Positions 1-9,778 are shown, numbered from the stretch's first letter. The stretch is DNA of 64,000 bases from Blastococcus sp. TF02A-26 (GCF_003319125.1 NZ_QOHG01000008.1:124001-188000), one strand, 5' to 3'. Numbers and translations are program-made. The notes: a model not told the origin generated them from the letters alone.

Positions 1-1334
1 CGGTGCTGGGTGCGGCGCTGGTCGTCGCCGCGGGCACCGGGAGCAGCGCCCACGGGCCGGCGGTCCTCACCAACCCGGTCGCCCGATACCTCGGGGCGAC
101 GTCGTACTCGCTGTACCTGTGGCACTTCCCGGTGATCGTCCTCGGGCGGGCCCTGTTCCCGGAGACCGGCGCGACCTACTACGCCGCGACGCTGGGGATC
201 ACCGTCCTGGCAGCGGTCGCGTCGTTCCACCTCGTCGAGCAGCCGATCCGGCGGTCGAACTGGCTGCGACCGGGCGGTCCGGCGGCCCGGCGCGGGCGGC
301 ACCGGCCGCCGGCGCGGGCGGGCGTCGTGCGGCACGGTGTCGCCGTCCTCGCGGTCGCGGCCCTCGTCGCCGCCGCCCTGGTGACCGCGGCGACCGGCGG
401 GACCTGGCGGTGGCCCGGGACGATGGACCCGTCGCCGATGCCGGCTGCGACCTCCCTCGCGGCGGCGCCGGGAGAGACCCCGGAGGACACCCTCGCCGCG
501 GGCATCGACGCCGCGCTCGACGCCGCCGAGTGGCCCGCGCTCCGGCCCGGCCTCGAGGGGCTCGGGCCCCTGGCCGCGCCCGACGAGTGGATGGTCGACG
601 GGTGCCTGGACGTCACGGAGGCCAACCTCGCCGCCTGCACGTACGGCGACGCCGGCCCCGACCGGACCGCCGTGCTGCTCGGGGACTCCATCGCGCTCAG
701 CTGGATCACCGGGATCCGCGCGGCACTGCCGGGCTGGGAGGTCGTCGTCATGACCTACCACGCCTGTCCCGCCGCGGTGGTGCCCGTCGTCCACGTGACC
801 AGCGCCGCGACGTTCCCGGAGGAGTGCGACGCCCACCACCGCTGGACGATGTCGGAGGTCGAGCGGCTGCGCCCCGCCCTGGTGATCATGTCCAGCGTCG
901 GGAACACCGTCGACCGCCTCCGGTCGGGCGCGACCGGCTCGGCGGCACTGCAGGAGTGGACCCAGGCGCAGGCCCGGACGGTGGACCAGCTGGCGGACCT
1001 GGCCGGGCGGGTGGTGGTGCTCGCGGACCCGCCGGGCGGCGTGCGGCTGCTCGACTGCCTGACCCGGTTCAGCAGCCCGTCGGACTGCGACTCGACCGCC
1101 TCCGGGGACCACGTGCGACGGGTCGAGCTGGAGAGCGCGGCGGTCGCGGCGCTCGGGAGGCCGGTGTCCGCGGTCGAGTACGTCCAGACGAGGCGGTGGT
1201 TCTGCTCCGCGGACGAGCGGTGCCCGTCCTTCGTGGGGACGACGCCGGTGTACGCGGACGGCTTCCACATGACCAGCGCGTACTCGCGGGGGCTGGCGCC
1301 GGTGCTGCGCGAGGTGCTCGTACCGACCTCCTGA
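1..1334 (+). CDS. Acyltransferase-3 family membrane protein with C-terminal SGNH domain (5' truncated)
   Basis: The gene is cut by the left window edge; only its last ~443 codons are visible. The first visible part holds SYSLYLWHFP, typical of a late membrane helix of the acyltransferase-3 (OafA/YrhL) family, followed by one more hydrophobic helix and a Pro/Ala-rich linker. The C-terminal half is an SGNH hydrolase-like domain: LLGDSIAL near visible residue 225 supplies the serine block and DGFH near residue 418 the Asp-His pair. Such fused proteins O-acetylate cell-surface polysaccharide or peptidoglycan, the periplasmic SGNH part completing transfer. The substrate cannot be deduced. The next gene converges on it. 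Confidence 0.85.
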   Translation, partial: VLGAALVVAAGTGSSAHGPAVLTNPVARYLGATSYSLYLWHFPVIVLGRALFPETGATYYAATLGITVLAAVASFHLVEQPIRRSNWLRPGGPAARRGRHRPPARAGVVRHGVAVLAVAALVAAALVTAATGGTWRWPGTMDPSPMPAATSLAAAPGETPEDTLAAGIDAALDAAEWPALRPGLEGLGPLAAPDEWMVDGCLDVTEANLAACTYGDAGPDRTAVLLGDSIALSWITGIRAALPGWEVVVMTYHACPAAVVPVVHVTSAATFPEECDAHHRWTMSEVERLRPALVIMSSVGNTVDRLRSGATGSAALQEWTQAQARTVDQLADLAGRVVVLADPPGGVRLLDCLTRFSSPSDCDSTASGDHVRRVELESAAVAALGRPVSAVEYVQTRRWFCSADERCPSFVGTTPVYADGFHMTSAYSRGLAPVLREVLVPTS

Positions 1335-1346
1335 GCCCCCGGGCGG

Positions 1347-2345
1347 TCAGCGCGGGCGGAGGGTGTCCCGGAGCGCCTCGATGCCGCTGAACCGGGGTCG
1401 CCACCCCAGCTGCTCGCGGGCGCGGGCGGTGCTCATGATGACCGGCCGGCTGGCCGCCTCGACCCACTCGGCCGCGGGCGGGAGGAACGGCAGGCCGGCG
1501 ACCGCCCGGGCGGCCACCTGCGCGGGTCCGGCCGGCAGCGGCAGCGGGATCGCGCCGAACTCCCGGGCGACGTCGGCGGCGGTGAGGACCCCGTCGCCGG
1601 CGATGTTGTAGGCCCCGGGCGGACCGGCGGCGACCACGCAGAGCTGCAGCGCCTGGCCGACGTCCTCCTCGTGGATGAGCTGCAGCGGCAGCGCCGGGAC
1701 GGCGACCGGGACCGGCACCGGCAGCCGCCGGGGCCGGCCGAACAGTGCCCGGCCCAGGGGCGCCAGCGGGCCGGGCAGGACGTCCTTGGCGCCGACGACG
1801 TTCGGGCCGACGACGACCGGCGGCCGCAGCAGGTACAGCGCCATGTCGGGGGCCTTCTCGGCCTCCTCCGCCAGCAGATGCTCGAGCTCCGCCTTCTCCT
1901 GGGCGTAGAACAGCCGCGCGGCCGGGCGGACCGGCCAGTCCTCGTCCACCAGCTCGGGGGTGTCGGGGTGGAAGCCGTACGCGGCGACCGACGACGCGTA
2001 CACGAACCGCCGGGCCCCCGCGGCGGCCGCGGCCCGGAAGACGTTCAGCGTCCCGTCGACGTTGATCGCCCGGGTGGTCTGCCGGGACGCGTTGCCGGTG
2101 ATCAGGAACGCCAGGTGGACGACGACGTCGGCGTCGGCGAACGCCTCGGCCAGCGCCTCGGGGTCGCGGACGTCGCCGCGCCGGTACTCCATCTTCGTCC
2201 AGCCGCGCTCGACCGGGTCGAACGGCCGCCGGGCGATGCCCACGATCCGTCCGACCCGGTCGTCGTCCTGCAGCAGCGGGACCAGGCCCGCGCCGAAGGT
2301 GCCGGTCGGGCCGGTGACGGCCACGGTCAGGTTGGTCTCGGCCAT
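1347..2345 (-). CDS. SDR-type NAD(P)-dependent epimerase/dehydratase
   Basis: A 332-residue extended short-chain dehydrogenase. The N-terminus carries the dinucleotide-binding glycine motif TGPTGTFGAG (about residues 10-20), and YAQEK near residue 147 is the YxxxK catalytic pair. Length fits the NAD-dependent epimerase/dehydratase family acting on sugar nucleotides, sterols or lipid intermediates. The ATG start lies about 50 bp after the stop of the WS/DGAT acyltransferase on the same strand, so co-transcription is possible and a lipid-related substrate is conceivable, but the substrate is not visible in the sequence. Confidence 0.85.
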   Translation of the reverse strand: MAETNLTVAVTGPTGTFGAGLVPLLQDDDRVGRIVGIARRPFDPVERGWTKMEYRRGDVRDPEALAEAFADADVVVHLAFLITGNASRQTTRAINVDGTLNVFRAAAAAGARRFVYASSVAAYGFHPDTPELVDEDWPVRPAARLFYAQEKAELEHLLAEEAEKAPDMALYLLRPPVVVGPNVVGAKDVLPGPLAPLGRALFGRPRRLPVPVPVAVPALPLQLIHEEDVGQALQLCVVAAGPPGAYNIAGDGVLTAADVAREFGAIPLPLPAGPAQVAARAVAGLPFLPPAAEWVEAASRPVIMSTARAREQLGWRPRFSGIEALRDTLRPR

Positions 2346-2395
2346 GTCCCAGCGCTACCCGTCCGCCGCACCCTCACACGGGCGGGGGTCCTTCC

Positions 2396-3895
2396 TCAGC
2401 CGGACGCGGCGGCCTTCTTCCGCTTCGGTGCCGCCCGCTTCGCCGGCGCCGGGGTCTCCTGCGGCGCCGCCGTCCCGGCGGCCTCCTTCAGCTGGTCGAT
2501 CCCGTGCCGGATGCCGGCGGAGAGGACGTCGACGTCGGGGAAGCCGTCGAAGTCGGCGTTGATCCCGAACGTCATGGTGTTGAGGTAGCTGAAGATGCCG
2601 ATGGAGACGCGGGTCCCGCCGGCGATCGGCACGTAGGCGTGGGCGGAGCGCATCCGCCGGCCCAGCACGTACAGCGGCACCCGCGGTCCGGGCACGTTCG
2701 TGGTGACGGCCTGGGAGTAGAACTGGCTCGCGCCGAGCGCGGCCTTCACCCCCAGGGACAGCAGCGTGGGCGCCACGAAGTCGCCCATCGCGATGATCGA
2801 CCGGGCGTCGACCAGCTGCATCAGCTGCTTGTACTCGTCCATCTGGCGGCGGACCGACTCCAGGCGCGCCAGCGGGTCGGGTTCGGCCACCGGGAGGTCG
2901 ACGAACACCGCCGAGATGCGGTTGTCGAGCTTCCCGCGCTCGGTGTCCTGGCGCATCGAGATCGGCACCATGGAGCGGACCACCATGCCGTCGGTCAGCG
3001 AGCCACGGCGTTCCAGCAGCTCCCGGAACCCGTTGGTGATCGCGGCGAGGACGACGTCGTTGACCGTGCCGCCCAGCGCCGTCCGGATCGGCTTGAGCTC
3101 GTCGAACTCCGCCTCGGTCCACGCCCACCGGCGGTGCGGGCCGATCGGGCCGGACAGCGAGCGGGCGATCGGCGTGGCCAGCTGCCGCGCCACGGTCGGG
3201 AGGGTCCCCACCAGCGATCGGCCGGCGGAGGCGATGGTCCGGGCGACGCCGGTGACACCGCCGCCGGCGGCCTCGCCGGCGGTGAGGTGGCGCAGCGGCT
3301 GGGTGAGCGCGTCCTGCACCGCGCCGGCGACGAGCTCGACGCTGGAGGGGCTGCGCTGCGGTGTCCAGTCCTGCGGCTCCGGGTGCTTGGCGTCCGGGGT
3401 GATGTCGAACATCAGCTGCATCAGGTCGGTGCCGGCGACGCCGTCGATCATGCAGTGGTGGACCTTGGAGATGATCGCCCAGCGGCCCTCCTCCAGACCC
3501 TCCACCAGCCACAGCTCCCACAGCGGCTTGGCCAGGTCCAGCCGCTGGCCGAGCACCCGCCCGGCGAGGTTGCGCAGCTGCTCCTCGTTCCCCGGTCCGG
3601 GCACCGCGGTGTGCCGCACGTGGTACAGGATCTGGAAGTGCGGGTCGTCGACCCACAGCGGCCGGCCGAGCTGGAAGGGCACCGGACGCACCCGCTGCCG
3701 GTAGCGGGGGACCAGCGGCAGCTTGCTCAGCAGCAGCCGGATGACCTCCCCGTAGGTGGGTGCCGGTCCCTCGAACACGGCGACCGAGCCCACGTGCAGT
3801 GGGGTGTTCTCGCTCTCCGCGAAGTAGAAGCCGGCGTCCGTCGGGCTCAAGCGGTCCACGGTGGCCTCCTCGTCGCCCGCAGTGGGGCGCGTCAC
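2396..3895 (-). CDS. WS/DGAT/MGAT-type O-acyltransferase
   Basis: A 499-residue member of the wax ester synthase/acyl-CoA:diacylglycerol acyltransferase family. The catalytic HHxxxDG block is present as HHCMIDG near residues 146-152, and the second conserved block NDVVLA lies near residue 277. Length agrees with actinobacterial homologues (about 450-500). The family makes triacylglycerol or wax esters as storage lipid at the membrane surface. The C-terminus is a Lys/Arg/Ala-rich tail. It begins a minus-strand group with the SDR enzyme downstream. The start used is MTRPTAGDEE; a slightly later start is possible. Confidence 0.92.
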   Translation of the reverse strand: MTRPTAGDEEATVDRLSPTDAGFYFAESENTPLHVGSVAVFEGPAPTYGEVIRLLLSKLPLVPRYRQRVRPVPFQLGRPLWVDDPHFQILYHVRHTAVPGPGNEEQLRNLAGRVLGQRLDLAKPLWELWLVEGLEEGRWAIISKVHHCMIDGVAGTDLMQLMFDITPDAKHPEPQDWTPQRSPSSVELVAGAVQDALTQPLRHLTAGEAAGGGVTGVARTIASAGRSLVGTLPTVARQLATPIARSLSGPIGPHRRWAWTEAEFDELKPIRTALGGTVNDVVLAAITNGFRELLERRGSLTDGMVVRSMVPISMRQDTERGKLDNRISAVFVDLPVAEPDPLARLESVRRQMDEYKQLMQLVDARSIIAMGDFVAPTLLSLGVKAALGASQFYSQAVTTNVPGPRVPLYVLGRRMRSAHAYVPIAGGTRVSIGIFSYLNTMTFGINADFDGFPDVDVLSAGIRHGIDQLKEAAGTAAPQETPAPAKRAAPKRKKAAASG

Positions 3896-3997
3896 ACGTC
3901 GTCGGGTGTGCGGCGAGCCAACCGCGTCCTCTGCTCGGCCGCAATCGGAGGAACGAGCCCGGGCGGTCCGGGTTGCGGTGCGCCCGTGTGACCTCGA

Positions 3998-4975
3998 TCA
4001 GCCGGCGCGCGGGGTCGCCCGGAGCCGCTCCTCCACCCGGTCGAGGAGGTCCGACAGCGCCCGGTCGACGACGTCGGTGCGGGTCAGGTTGACGCTGTGC
4101 CCGGCGCCCGGGACGACCACGAGCTCCGCGTCGGCGCCCAGCAGCTCGGCCAGCCGGCGGCCGTGCCCGACCGGGGTGAGCCGGTCGTCGGTGGCGGCGA
4201 CGACGGTGGTCGGCACCCGGCCGAGCACCGCCAGGGCCGCGGTCTCGTCGTGGTCGAGGAACGTGGCCCAGAACGCCAGCGTGACCGTGTACGGCGTCTC
4301 CTCCAGCAGGTCCTGCACGAGCCGGACGTCGGCCGGTTCGGCGTCGGACCGGCCGAACAGGTAGCGGCGGGTGAACCACCGGCCGATCGCCGTCCCGCGC
4401 CGCCGGAAGCGCTCGAGCAGCGGCGCGACCAGCTGCAGCCCGCGCAGCCACAGGCCCAGCAGGTGCAGCCGGCGGACCAGCGAGATCCACCGGCCCAGCA
4501 GGCCGGTGCTCACCAGGCCGCCCGAGGAGGTGGCCAGCAGGAAGGCGCCGACCACACGGGGGCCGAACAGCTCGGGGCGCTGCCGGGCCAGCGCCATGAT
4601 GCTCATCCCGCCCATGGAGTGCCCGGCCAGCACGACCGGACCCTCGGGGACGACGGCGTCGAGCACCTGCCCGAGGTCCCGGCCGGTGCGGTCGATGGTG
4701 GCGGCGGTCAGCCGGGTCCAGCCCGACCGGCCGTGCCCGCGCTGGTCCCAGAACACCAGCCGGACACGGCCGCGCAGGGCCGGCCGGTGCACGTCGAACT
4801 CCGCCAGCCGGGCGGTGAACCCGTGCGAGAAGACGACGGTCAGCTCCGCGTGCTCGTCGCCGTCGACCTCCACGTGCAGGTCCACGCCGTCGTCGGTGCG
4901 CACCGTGCGGGAGCCGGGCGGAGGTGGGCCGGGGGGACCGGGGACGGGCGCGTCGACGCCGGGCGGCAGGGGCAC
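3998..4975 (-). CDS. Alpha/beta-fold hydrolase
   Basis: About 325 residues. The nucleophile elbow GHSMGG is near residue 119, with an Asp in TDDRLTP near 263 and catalytic His in GAGHS near 291, giving a complete Ser-Asp-His triad; FSHGF and DQRGHGRS are the usual oxyanion and strand motifs. The frame stays open far upstream, but that would overlap the neighbouring FUSC gene, so I chose GTG at 4975, before a Pro/Gly-rich leader; GTG nearer the TDDGVDL strand is an alternative. It follows the FUSC gene by about 40 bp on the same strand. The substrate is unknown; esterase, lipase or epoxide-type activity are all possible. Confidence 0.82.
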   Translation of the reverse strand: MPLPPGVDAPVPGPPGPPPPGSRTVRTDDGVDLHVEVDGDEHAELTVVFSHGFTARLAEFDVHRPALRGRVRLVFWDQRGHGRSGWTRLTAATIDRTGRDLGQVLDAVVPEGPVVLAGHSMGGMSIMALARQRPELFGPRVVGAFLLATSSGGLVSTGLLGRWISLVRRLHLLGLWLRGLQLVAPLLERFRRRGTAIGRWFTRRYLFGRSDAEPADVRLVQDLLEETPYTVTLAFWATFLDHDETAALAVLGRVPTTVVAATDDRLTPVGHGRRLAELLGADAELVVVPGAGHSVNLTRTDVVDRALSDLLDRVEERLRATPRAG

Positions 4976-5016
4976 GGGGCATCGGTGCCCGCGCCCGCCG
5001 GGCGGCAACCGCGGCG

Positions 5017-6978
5017 TCAGGCGGTGGGGGTCCGGCGTCCCGGTGCGGCGTCGCGCACCAGCCGGCGGGCCGCGTCCACCTCGCGGGCGACGGGGGCCAG
5101 CACCCCCTCGGCCAGGATCTCCGCGTCGTCCGGGACGCGGTGGGCGCGGACGTCGTCCTCCAGCTGCCGCAGCGCCCGGCACAGCACGGCGACCTGCGCC
5201 TGCTCCGGCGCCGGCTCGCCGGTGCGGACGGCGATGACGGCCTCGGTGACCGCGTCCGCCGTCCGCTCCAGCTGCACGATCACCGGCCACCAGGCCGCCG
5301 CCCGGGTGCTGATCGGAGGCGGCTCGGCCAGCCGCCGCTGCAGCTGGGTCTGCACCTCGGTGAGCGCCCGGTAGGTGCGCCGGCGGGCGCGGCGGATCTC
5401 GGCCGCGTCGCCGCCGAAGGCCGTCCCGACGAACCCCTCCAGGGCCGTGGTGGCGTCACGCAGCGCCTCGTCGAGCGGAGCCCGCCAGGTCTGCGGCCAC
5501 AGCGCGTAGCCGACGACGAGCACGATCAGGCAGCCGACGACGGTGTCGACCATCCGGGCGCCGACCAGTCCCGGTCCGCCGGCCAGTGCGAGGTCGAGCA
5601 GCAGGATGATCACCGGCGTCTGGAACACCGAGAAGAGGCCGAAGTTCGCACCGCGGGCCCAGGGGAGCAGCCCGGCCGCGACGGCGAGGGCGACCAGCAC
5701 CCACGCGTCGCGGGGGAGGACGGCCAGCAGCAGCGAGCCGAGGAGGACCCCGAGGAGGGTGCCCGCGCCGCGCTGCACCGCGCGGGTGAACACCGAGCCG
5801 AAGTCCGGCTTGAGCACGATCGCGACGGTCAGCAGCACCCAGTAGGGACGTTCCAGGGGCAGGAGTTGGCGGGCGATCTCCGCGATCGTCATGCACAGCG
5901 CCAGGCGCAGGGCGAATGAGCGGCTGTCGGGGCTGGCCACCGTGCGGTCGCCCAGGTCGCGCAGCCGGGTGCGCCGGTCGAGCCGGGGCAGCTCGACCGC
6001 GGCGCCGGCCCGCTCCTCGGGATCGCCGACGACGTTCCACGCCAGCCGCAGGCCGTGCCGGACCGCCCGCCGGGTGGGCGGTCCCTCCTCCAGGGACGGC
6101 GGCCGCTCGCCGGGCAGCTCGCGCGCGCCGGTGACGGCGTCGGCGAGCGCGTGCACCGCGGCGACGTCGTCCGGATCGGCGGCGACCCCGGCCCGGACGG
6201 TGGCCACGGTCCCCTCGACCAGCGGCGCGGCGGCGTTGAGGACGCCGGCCAGCTCGGACAGCTGGCGGCTGCGGCCGGCGGTGGAGCTGCGGCTGCGGAT
6301 CACGCGGTCGTAGGCGGCGTTGAGGGCGGTGGTCAGCCGGCGGCGCGCCTCGTCGAGGTCGTCGGGATCGCCGGTGCCGGCCAGGGCGAGCAGCTCGCCG
6401 ATCCGCGTGAACACCTCGGCGACGGCCGCGCGGTCGGGGTCGCCGCGCTCGACGGCGGCCTGCACCAGCGTGGTCACCAGCGCCCATCCCGCCCCGGCGA
6501 AGAAGAAGCCGACCTCGGCGGCCGCGGACAGCGGGGTGACCAGTCCGGAGGCCAGGGCGGTGTAGACGAGCAGCTGCAGGGCGCCCAGCGAGAGGGCGGC
6601 GTTCACCGCGCTGACGAACGCGGCCGCCGCGGACACCAGGGCGATCACGAGCACCGGCAGCCAGCCGCCGCCGATGGCGTACTGCCCGACGAGGAGGCCG
6701 ACGGCCCCGAACGTCGTCGCCGCGGTGGTGCGGCGCAGCCGGTCGCGCAGCGGGCCGCCCATCGGCGCCAGGCACGCGGCCAGGGCGCCGGTGGTGCCGA
6801 AGACCCCGGCGCCCAGCTCCGGCCCGGGGGAGACCCCGCCCGCGACGAGGACCGCGACGGCCAGCGGCATCGGCACCGTGACGGCGAAGCGGAGGACGTC
6901 GGCCCACGGCACGGGCGGGGGCGTGGTGCGGACCAGCTCCTCCAGCCACGCCGGTGCCCGCAGTGCCCGCTCCGCCAC
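5017..6978 (-). CDS. FUSC-family (aromatic acid exporter type) membrane protein
   Basis: A 653-residue protein with two clusters of hydrophobic helices (about residues 25-170 and 350-490) separated by a soluble helical region, and a soluble C-terminal region. This duplicated 4-6 TM plus cytosolic domain layout is that of the fusaric acid resistance (FUSC/ArAE) family, putative exporters of aromatic acids. The start is GTG at 6978. The hydrolase gene follows closely on the same strand; a shared role in handling an esterified or aromatic compound is inference only. Confidence 0.82.
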   Translation of the reverse strand: MAERALRAPAWLEELVRTTPPPVPWADVLRFAVTVPMPLAVAVLVAGGVSPGPELGAGVFGTTGALAACLAPMGGPLRDRLRRTTAATTFGAVGLLVGQYAIGGGWLPVLVIALVSAAAAFVSAVNAALSLGALQLLVYTALASGLVTPLSAAAEVGFFFAGAGWALVTTLVQAAVERGDPDRAAVAEVFTRIGELLALAGTGDPDDLDEARRRLTTALNAAYDRVIRSRSSTAGRSRQLSELAGVLNAAAPLVEGTVATVRAGVAADPDDVAAVHALADAVTGARELPGERPPSLEEGPPTRRAVRHGLRLAWNVVGDPEERAGAAVELPRLDRRTRLRDLGDRTVASPDSRSFALRLALCMTIAEIARQLLPLERPYWVLLTVAIVLKPDFGSVFTRAVQRGAGTLLGVLLGSLLLAVLPRDAWVLVALAVAAGLLPWARGANFGLFSVFQTPVIILLLDLALAGGPGLVGARMVDTVVGCLIVLVVGYALWPQTWRAPLDEALRDATTALEGFVGTAFGGDAAEIRRARRRTYRALTEVQTQLQRRLAEPPPISTRAAAWWPVIVQLERTADAVTEAVIAVRTGEPAPEQAQVAVLCRALRQLEDDVRAHRVPDDAEILAEGVLAPVAREVDAARRLVRDAAPGRRTPTA

Positions 6979-7087
6979 GGAGGGGGGCTGCCCAGCGGCG
7001 GAGTCCGGGAACCGCGTGACCGGGGCGTGGGTGGGTCGAGCGGCACCGGCAGGGCCGGCGGGCGGAGATGGCGGTTAGCGTCCAGCC

Positions 7088-7927
7088 GTGACCGTGACGC
7101 TGGGCGAGGTCGTCGCCGCGCTCGAGGCCCGCTACGACCCGGCCCTGGCCGAGCCCTGGGACGCGGTCGGGCTGGTGTGCGGCGACCGCGACGACCCGGT
7201 GGAGCGCGTGCTGTTCGCCGTCGACCCGGTGGCCGCGGTCGTCGACGAGGCGGTGGCCGCCGGGTCGACGCTGCTGGTCACCCACCACCCGCTGTTCCTC
7301 ACCGGGGTGCACGGCGTCCCGGCCGACGACCCGAAGGGCCGGCTCGTGCACCGCCTGGTCCGCGCCGGCTCGGGCCTGTTCGTGGCGCACACCAACGCCG
7401 ACCGTGCCCCCGGCTGCGGGGTGAACGACGCGCTGGCCGACGTCCTGGGGCTGGTCGACGTCGTGCCGCTCCAGCCGACGGGCGGGGACCCGGCGGCCGG
7501 GCTGGGACGGATCGGCCGCCTGCCGTCGCCGGTGACGCTCCGCGAGTTCGCCGCCGTCGCGGCCACGGCCCTCCCGGCCACCGAGGGCGGCGTGCGGGTG
7601 GCCGGCGACCCCGACCGGGTCGTCGCCACCGTGGCGGTGTGCGGTGGCAGCGGCGGCTCGCTGCTGCCCGAGGCCGCCGCGGCGGGGGCCGACGTCCTGC
7701 TCACCAGCGACCTGAAGCACCACCCGGTGTCCGAGGCGGGGGAGGTGCCCGGGCCCGCGCTGGTGGACGTCGCGCACTGGGCCACCGAGTGGCCGTGGCT
7801 GCCGGTCGCGGCCCGGGTGCTGGCCGCGGACCTCGCCGGCCGGGTCGCGGTGGGCGTCTCCCGGGAGCGCACCGATCCGTGGACGGCGCACGTGGCCCAG
7901 ACCGCCGCCTCCCCGCGGGTAGGTTGA
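7088..7927 (+). CDS. Nif3-like dinuclear metal centre hexameric protein
   Basis: A 279-residue NIF3/YbgI-family protein. Metal ligands are recognisable: THHP near residue 62, HTNAD near 98, and HWATE near 231 supplying the last His/Glu pair. The family forms toroidal hexamers with two metals per subunit; the older GTP cyclohydrolase 1 type 2 name is not well supported biochemically. It is followed after 4 bp by the zinc-ribbon gene and then the RNase H/phosphatase gene, the same order as the Rv2230c-Rv2229c-Rv2228c block of Mycobacterium tuberculosis, implying a co-transcribed conserved unit. Confidence 0.93.
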   Translation: MTVTLGEVVAALEARYDPALAEPWDAVGLVCGDRDDPVERVLFAVDPVAAVVDEAVAAGSTLLVTHHPLFLTGVHGVPADDPKGRLVHRLVRAGSGLFVAHTNADRAPGCGVNDALADVLGLVDVVPLQPTGGDPAAGLGRIGRLPSPVTLREFAAVAATALPATEGGVRVAGDPDRVVATVAVCGGSGGSLLPEAAAAGADVLLTSDLKHHPVSEAGEVPGPALVDVAHWATEWPWLPVAARVLAADLAGRVAVGVSRERTDPWTAHVAQTAASPRVG

Positions 7928-7931
7928 GCCG

Positions 7932-8672
7932 GTGAAGGCCGACCACTTCGACCAGCATAAGCTCCTGGCCCTCGCCGCCGAGGACGTCGCGCTCACCCAG
8001 CTCGCGCACCGGCGGCGCACCCTGCCCGAGGCGGCCGCCGTCGAGGCCGCGGCCGAGGCCGAGCGCGCCGCCGCCGCCGACGTCGTCCGCACCGAGACCG
8101 AGGTGCGCGACCTCCAGCGCGAGGTCGCCCGGCTCGAGGCCGACGTGCAGACAGTCCGGACCCGCGCGGACAAGGACCAGAAGCTGCTGGACGGCGGCAG
8201 CGTCTCGGCCAAGCAGATGACCGACCTGCAGCACGAGCTCCAGTCGTTGAAGCGCCGGCAGGGCGACCTGGAGGACCAGGAGCTCGAGCTCATGGAGCAG
8301 GTCGAGACAGCCGAGACGGCGCTCGCCCGGGCGCAGGAGGCGCACACCGCCGCGCAGGAGGCGCTCACCCGCGCCGAGCAGGTGCGCGACGACGCCCTGG
8401 CCGACATCGCCGACGGGACGACGAAGCACGAGGCGGCCCGCCTCTCCGCCGCCGGTGGCATCCCCGCCGCCCTCCTCGCGCTGTACGACCGGATCCGCAC
8501 CCAGACCGGCACGACCGGCGCGGCGCTGCTCCAGGCGCGGGCGTGCCAGGGCTGCCGGATCGAGCTCAACGGCCGCGAGCTCGCCGCCGTGCGCAACGCC
8601 GACCCGCACGAGGTCGTCCGCTGCGAGAACTGCGGCCGGATCCTGGTGCGCACCGCCGAGTCCGGGCTGTGA
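7932..8672 (+). CDS. Coiled-coil protein with C-terminal C4 zinc ribbon
   Basis: A 246-residue protein. Residues about 30-190 are a long charged helical coiled coil rich in Glu, Arg and Ala; the C-terminus has CQGC (near 207) and CENC (near 232), a four-cysteine zinc ribbon. This is the family of Rv2229c, of uncertain function, proposed to act as a nucleic-acid-associated adaptor. The GTG start is 4 bp after the NIF3-like stop, and its TGA overlaps the next GTG by 3 nt, so translation of the three genes is probably coupled. Confidence 0.9.
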   Translation: MKADHFDQHKLLALAAEDVALTQLAHRRRTLPEAAAVEAAAEAERAAAADVVRTETEVRDLQREVARLEADVQTVRTRADKDQKLLDGGSVSAKQMTDLQHELQSLKRRQGDLEDQELELMEQVETAETALARAQEAHTAAQEALTRAEQVRDDALADIADGTTKHEAARLSAAGGIPAALLALYDRIRTQTGTTGAALLQARACQGCRIELNGRELAAVRNADPHEVVRCENCGRILVRTAESGL

Positions 8673-9778
8673 GCCAGCGGTTCGTCGTCGAGGCCGATGG
8701 CGGGTCACGGGGCAACCCGGGGCCGGCCGGTTACGGCGCGCTGGTCCGCGATGCCGCAACCGGCAGGGTCCTGGCCGAGCGGGCGGCGAGCGTCGGCCGG
8801 GCGACCAACAACGTCGCCGAGTACGGCGGGCTGGTCGCCGGGCTGCAGGCGGTGCTCGACCTGACCGGTGGCGCGGCCCCGACCGCCGAGGTCGAGGTCC
8901 GCATGGACTCCAAGCTGGTCGTCGAGCAGATGTCGGGGCGCTGGCAGGTCAAGCACCCCGACATGAAGAAGCTGGCCCTGCAGGCCCAGCAGATCGCCCG
9001 GCAGCTGGGCCGGGTCCGCTACACCTGGATCCCGAGGGCGCAGAACTCCGCCGCCGACGCGCTGGCCAACAGCGCCATGGACGGCAAGCCCGTGCACCGG
9101 GACGCCGGCGCCGAGCCCAGCACCACCGAGGACGACGTCCAGCCCGCCCCGGGCGAGCGCGCGCCGGCGGTCACCACCGTCACGCACCTGCTGCGGCACG
9201 GGCAGACCGAGCACACCCCGGAGCGCCGGTTCAGCGGCCGCAACGACCTGCCGCTGTCGGCGGTCGGCCGCGCCGAGGCCGAGGCCGCGGCGGAGCGGGC
9301 GGCGGGGCTCGGCGTGGACGTCGTCGTCGCATCGCCGCTGCGGCGCACGCGGGAGACCGCCGAGGTGGTCGCCGCGCGGCTCGGCCTCCCCGTGCTGCTC
9401 GACGACGACCTCGTCGAGATGGACTTCGGCGACCTCGAGGGGCTCAGCGCCGACGAGGCGCGCGCCAAGCACCCGCTGGCCACCCGTCGCCTGTTCACCG
9501 AGGTCGACGTCCCCGCTCCGGGCGGGGAGTCGATCGCCGACGTCGCCCGGCGGGTCGCTCGCGCGCGGGCCCGGGTGCTGAAGGAGCACCGCGGCCGGAC
9601 CGTGCTCTTCGTCAGCCACGTGACGCCGATCAAGCTGATGCTCGCCGCCGGTCTCGACGTGGACGACGCCGTGGTGCACCGGATCTTCCTGTCGGCGGCG
9701 TCGCTGTCGACCGTCGCCTGGTCCACCGACGGCCGGCACTCCGTCCGGCTCGTCAACGACTCGTCGCACCTGGCCTGA
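8669..9778 (+). CDS. Bifunctional RNase H / acid (alpha-ribazole) phosphatase
   Basis: A 369-residue two-domain protein. Residues 1-~135 are RNase H type I: DGGSRGNPGPAGYG, the Glu in NVAEYGG, the Asp in RMDSKLV and the Asp in NSAADALAN form the acidic catalytic set. After a linker, residues ~170-369 are a histidine phosphatase: LLRHGQTEH, RRTRETAE and the second His in VSHVTPIK. The M. tuberculosis homologue Rv2228c has both RNase H and CobC-like activities. Start is GTG at 8669, overlapping the previous stop (GTGA). An upstream open frame exists but would lie over the zinc ribbon. Confidence 0.94.
   Translation: MSQRFVVEADGGSRGNPGPAGYGALVRDAATGRVLAERAASVGRATNNVAEYGGLVAGLQAVLDLTGGAAPTAEVEVRMDSKLVVEQMSGRWQVKHPDMKKLALQAQQIARQLGRVRYTWIPRAQNSAADALANSAMDGKPVHRDAGAEPSTTEDDVQPAPGERAPAVTTVTHLLRHGQTEHTPERRFSGRNDLPLSAVGRAEAEAAAERAAGLGVDVVVASPLRRTRETAEVVAARLGLPVLLDDDLVEMDFGDLEGLSADEARAKHPLATRRLFTEVDVPAPGGESIADVARRVARARARVLKEHRGRTVLFVSHVTPIKLMLAAGLDVDDAVVHRIFLSAASLSTVAWSTDGRHSVRLVNDSSHLA

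Noticed and set aside
5456-8653. Very long open frames antisense to FUSC, NIF3-like and zinc-ribbon genes
   Set aside because: They have no family similarity, low-complexity Arg/Pro/Ala composition and overlap well-supported genes; typical of high-GC DNA.
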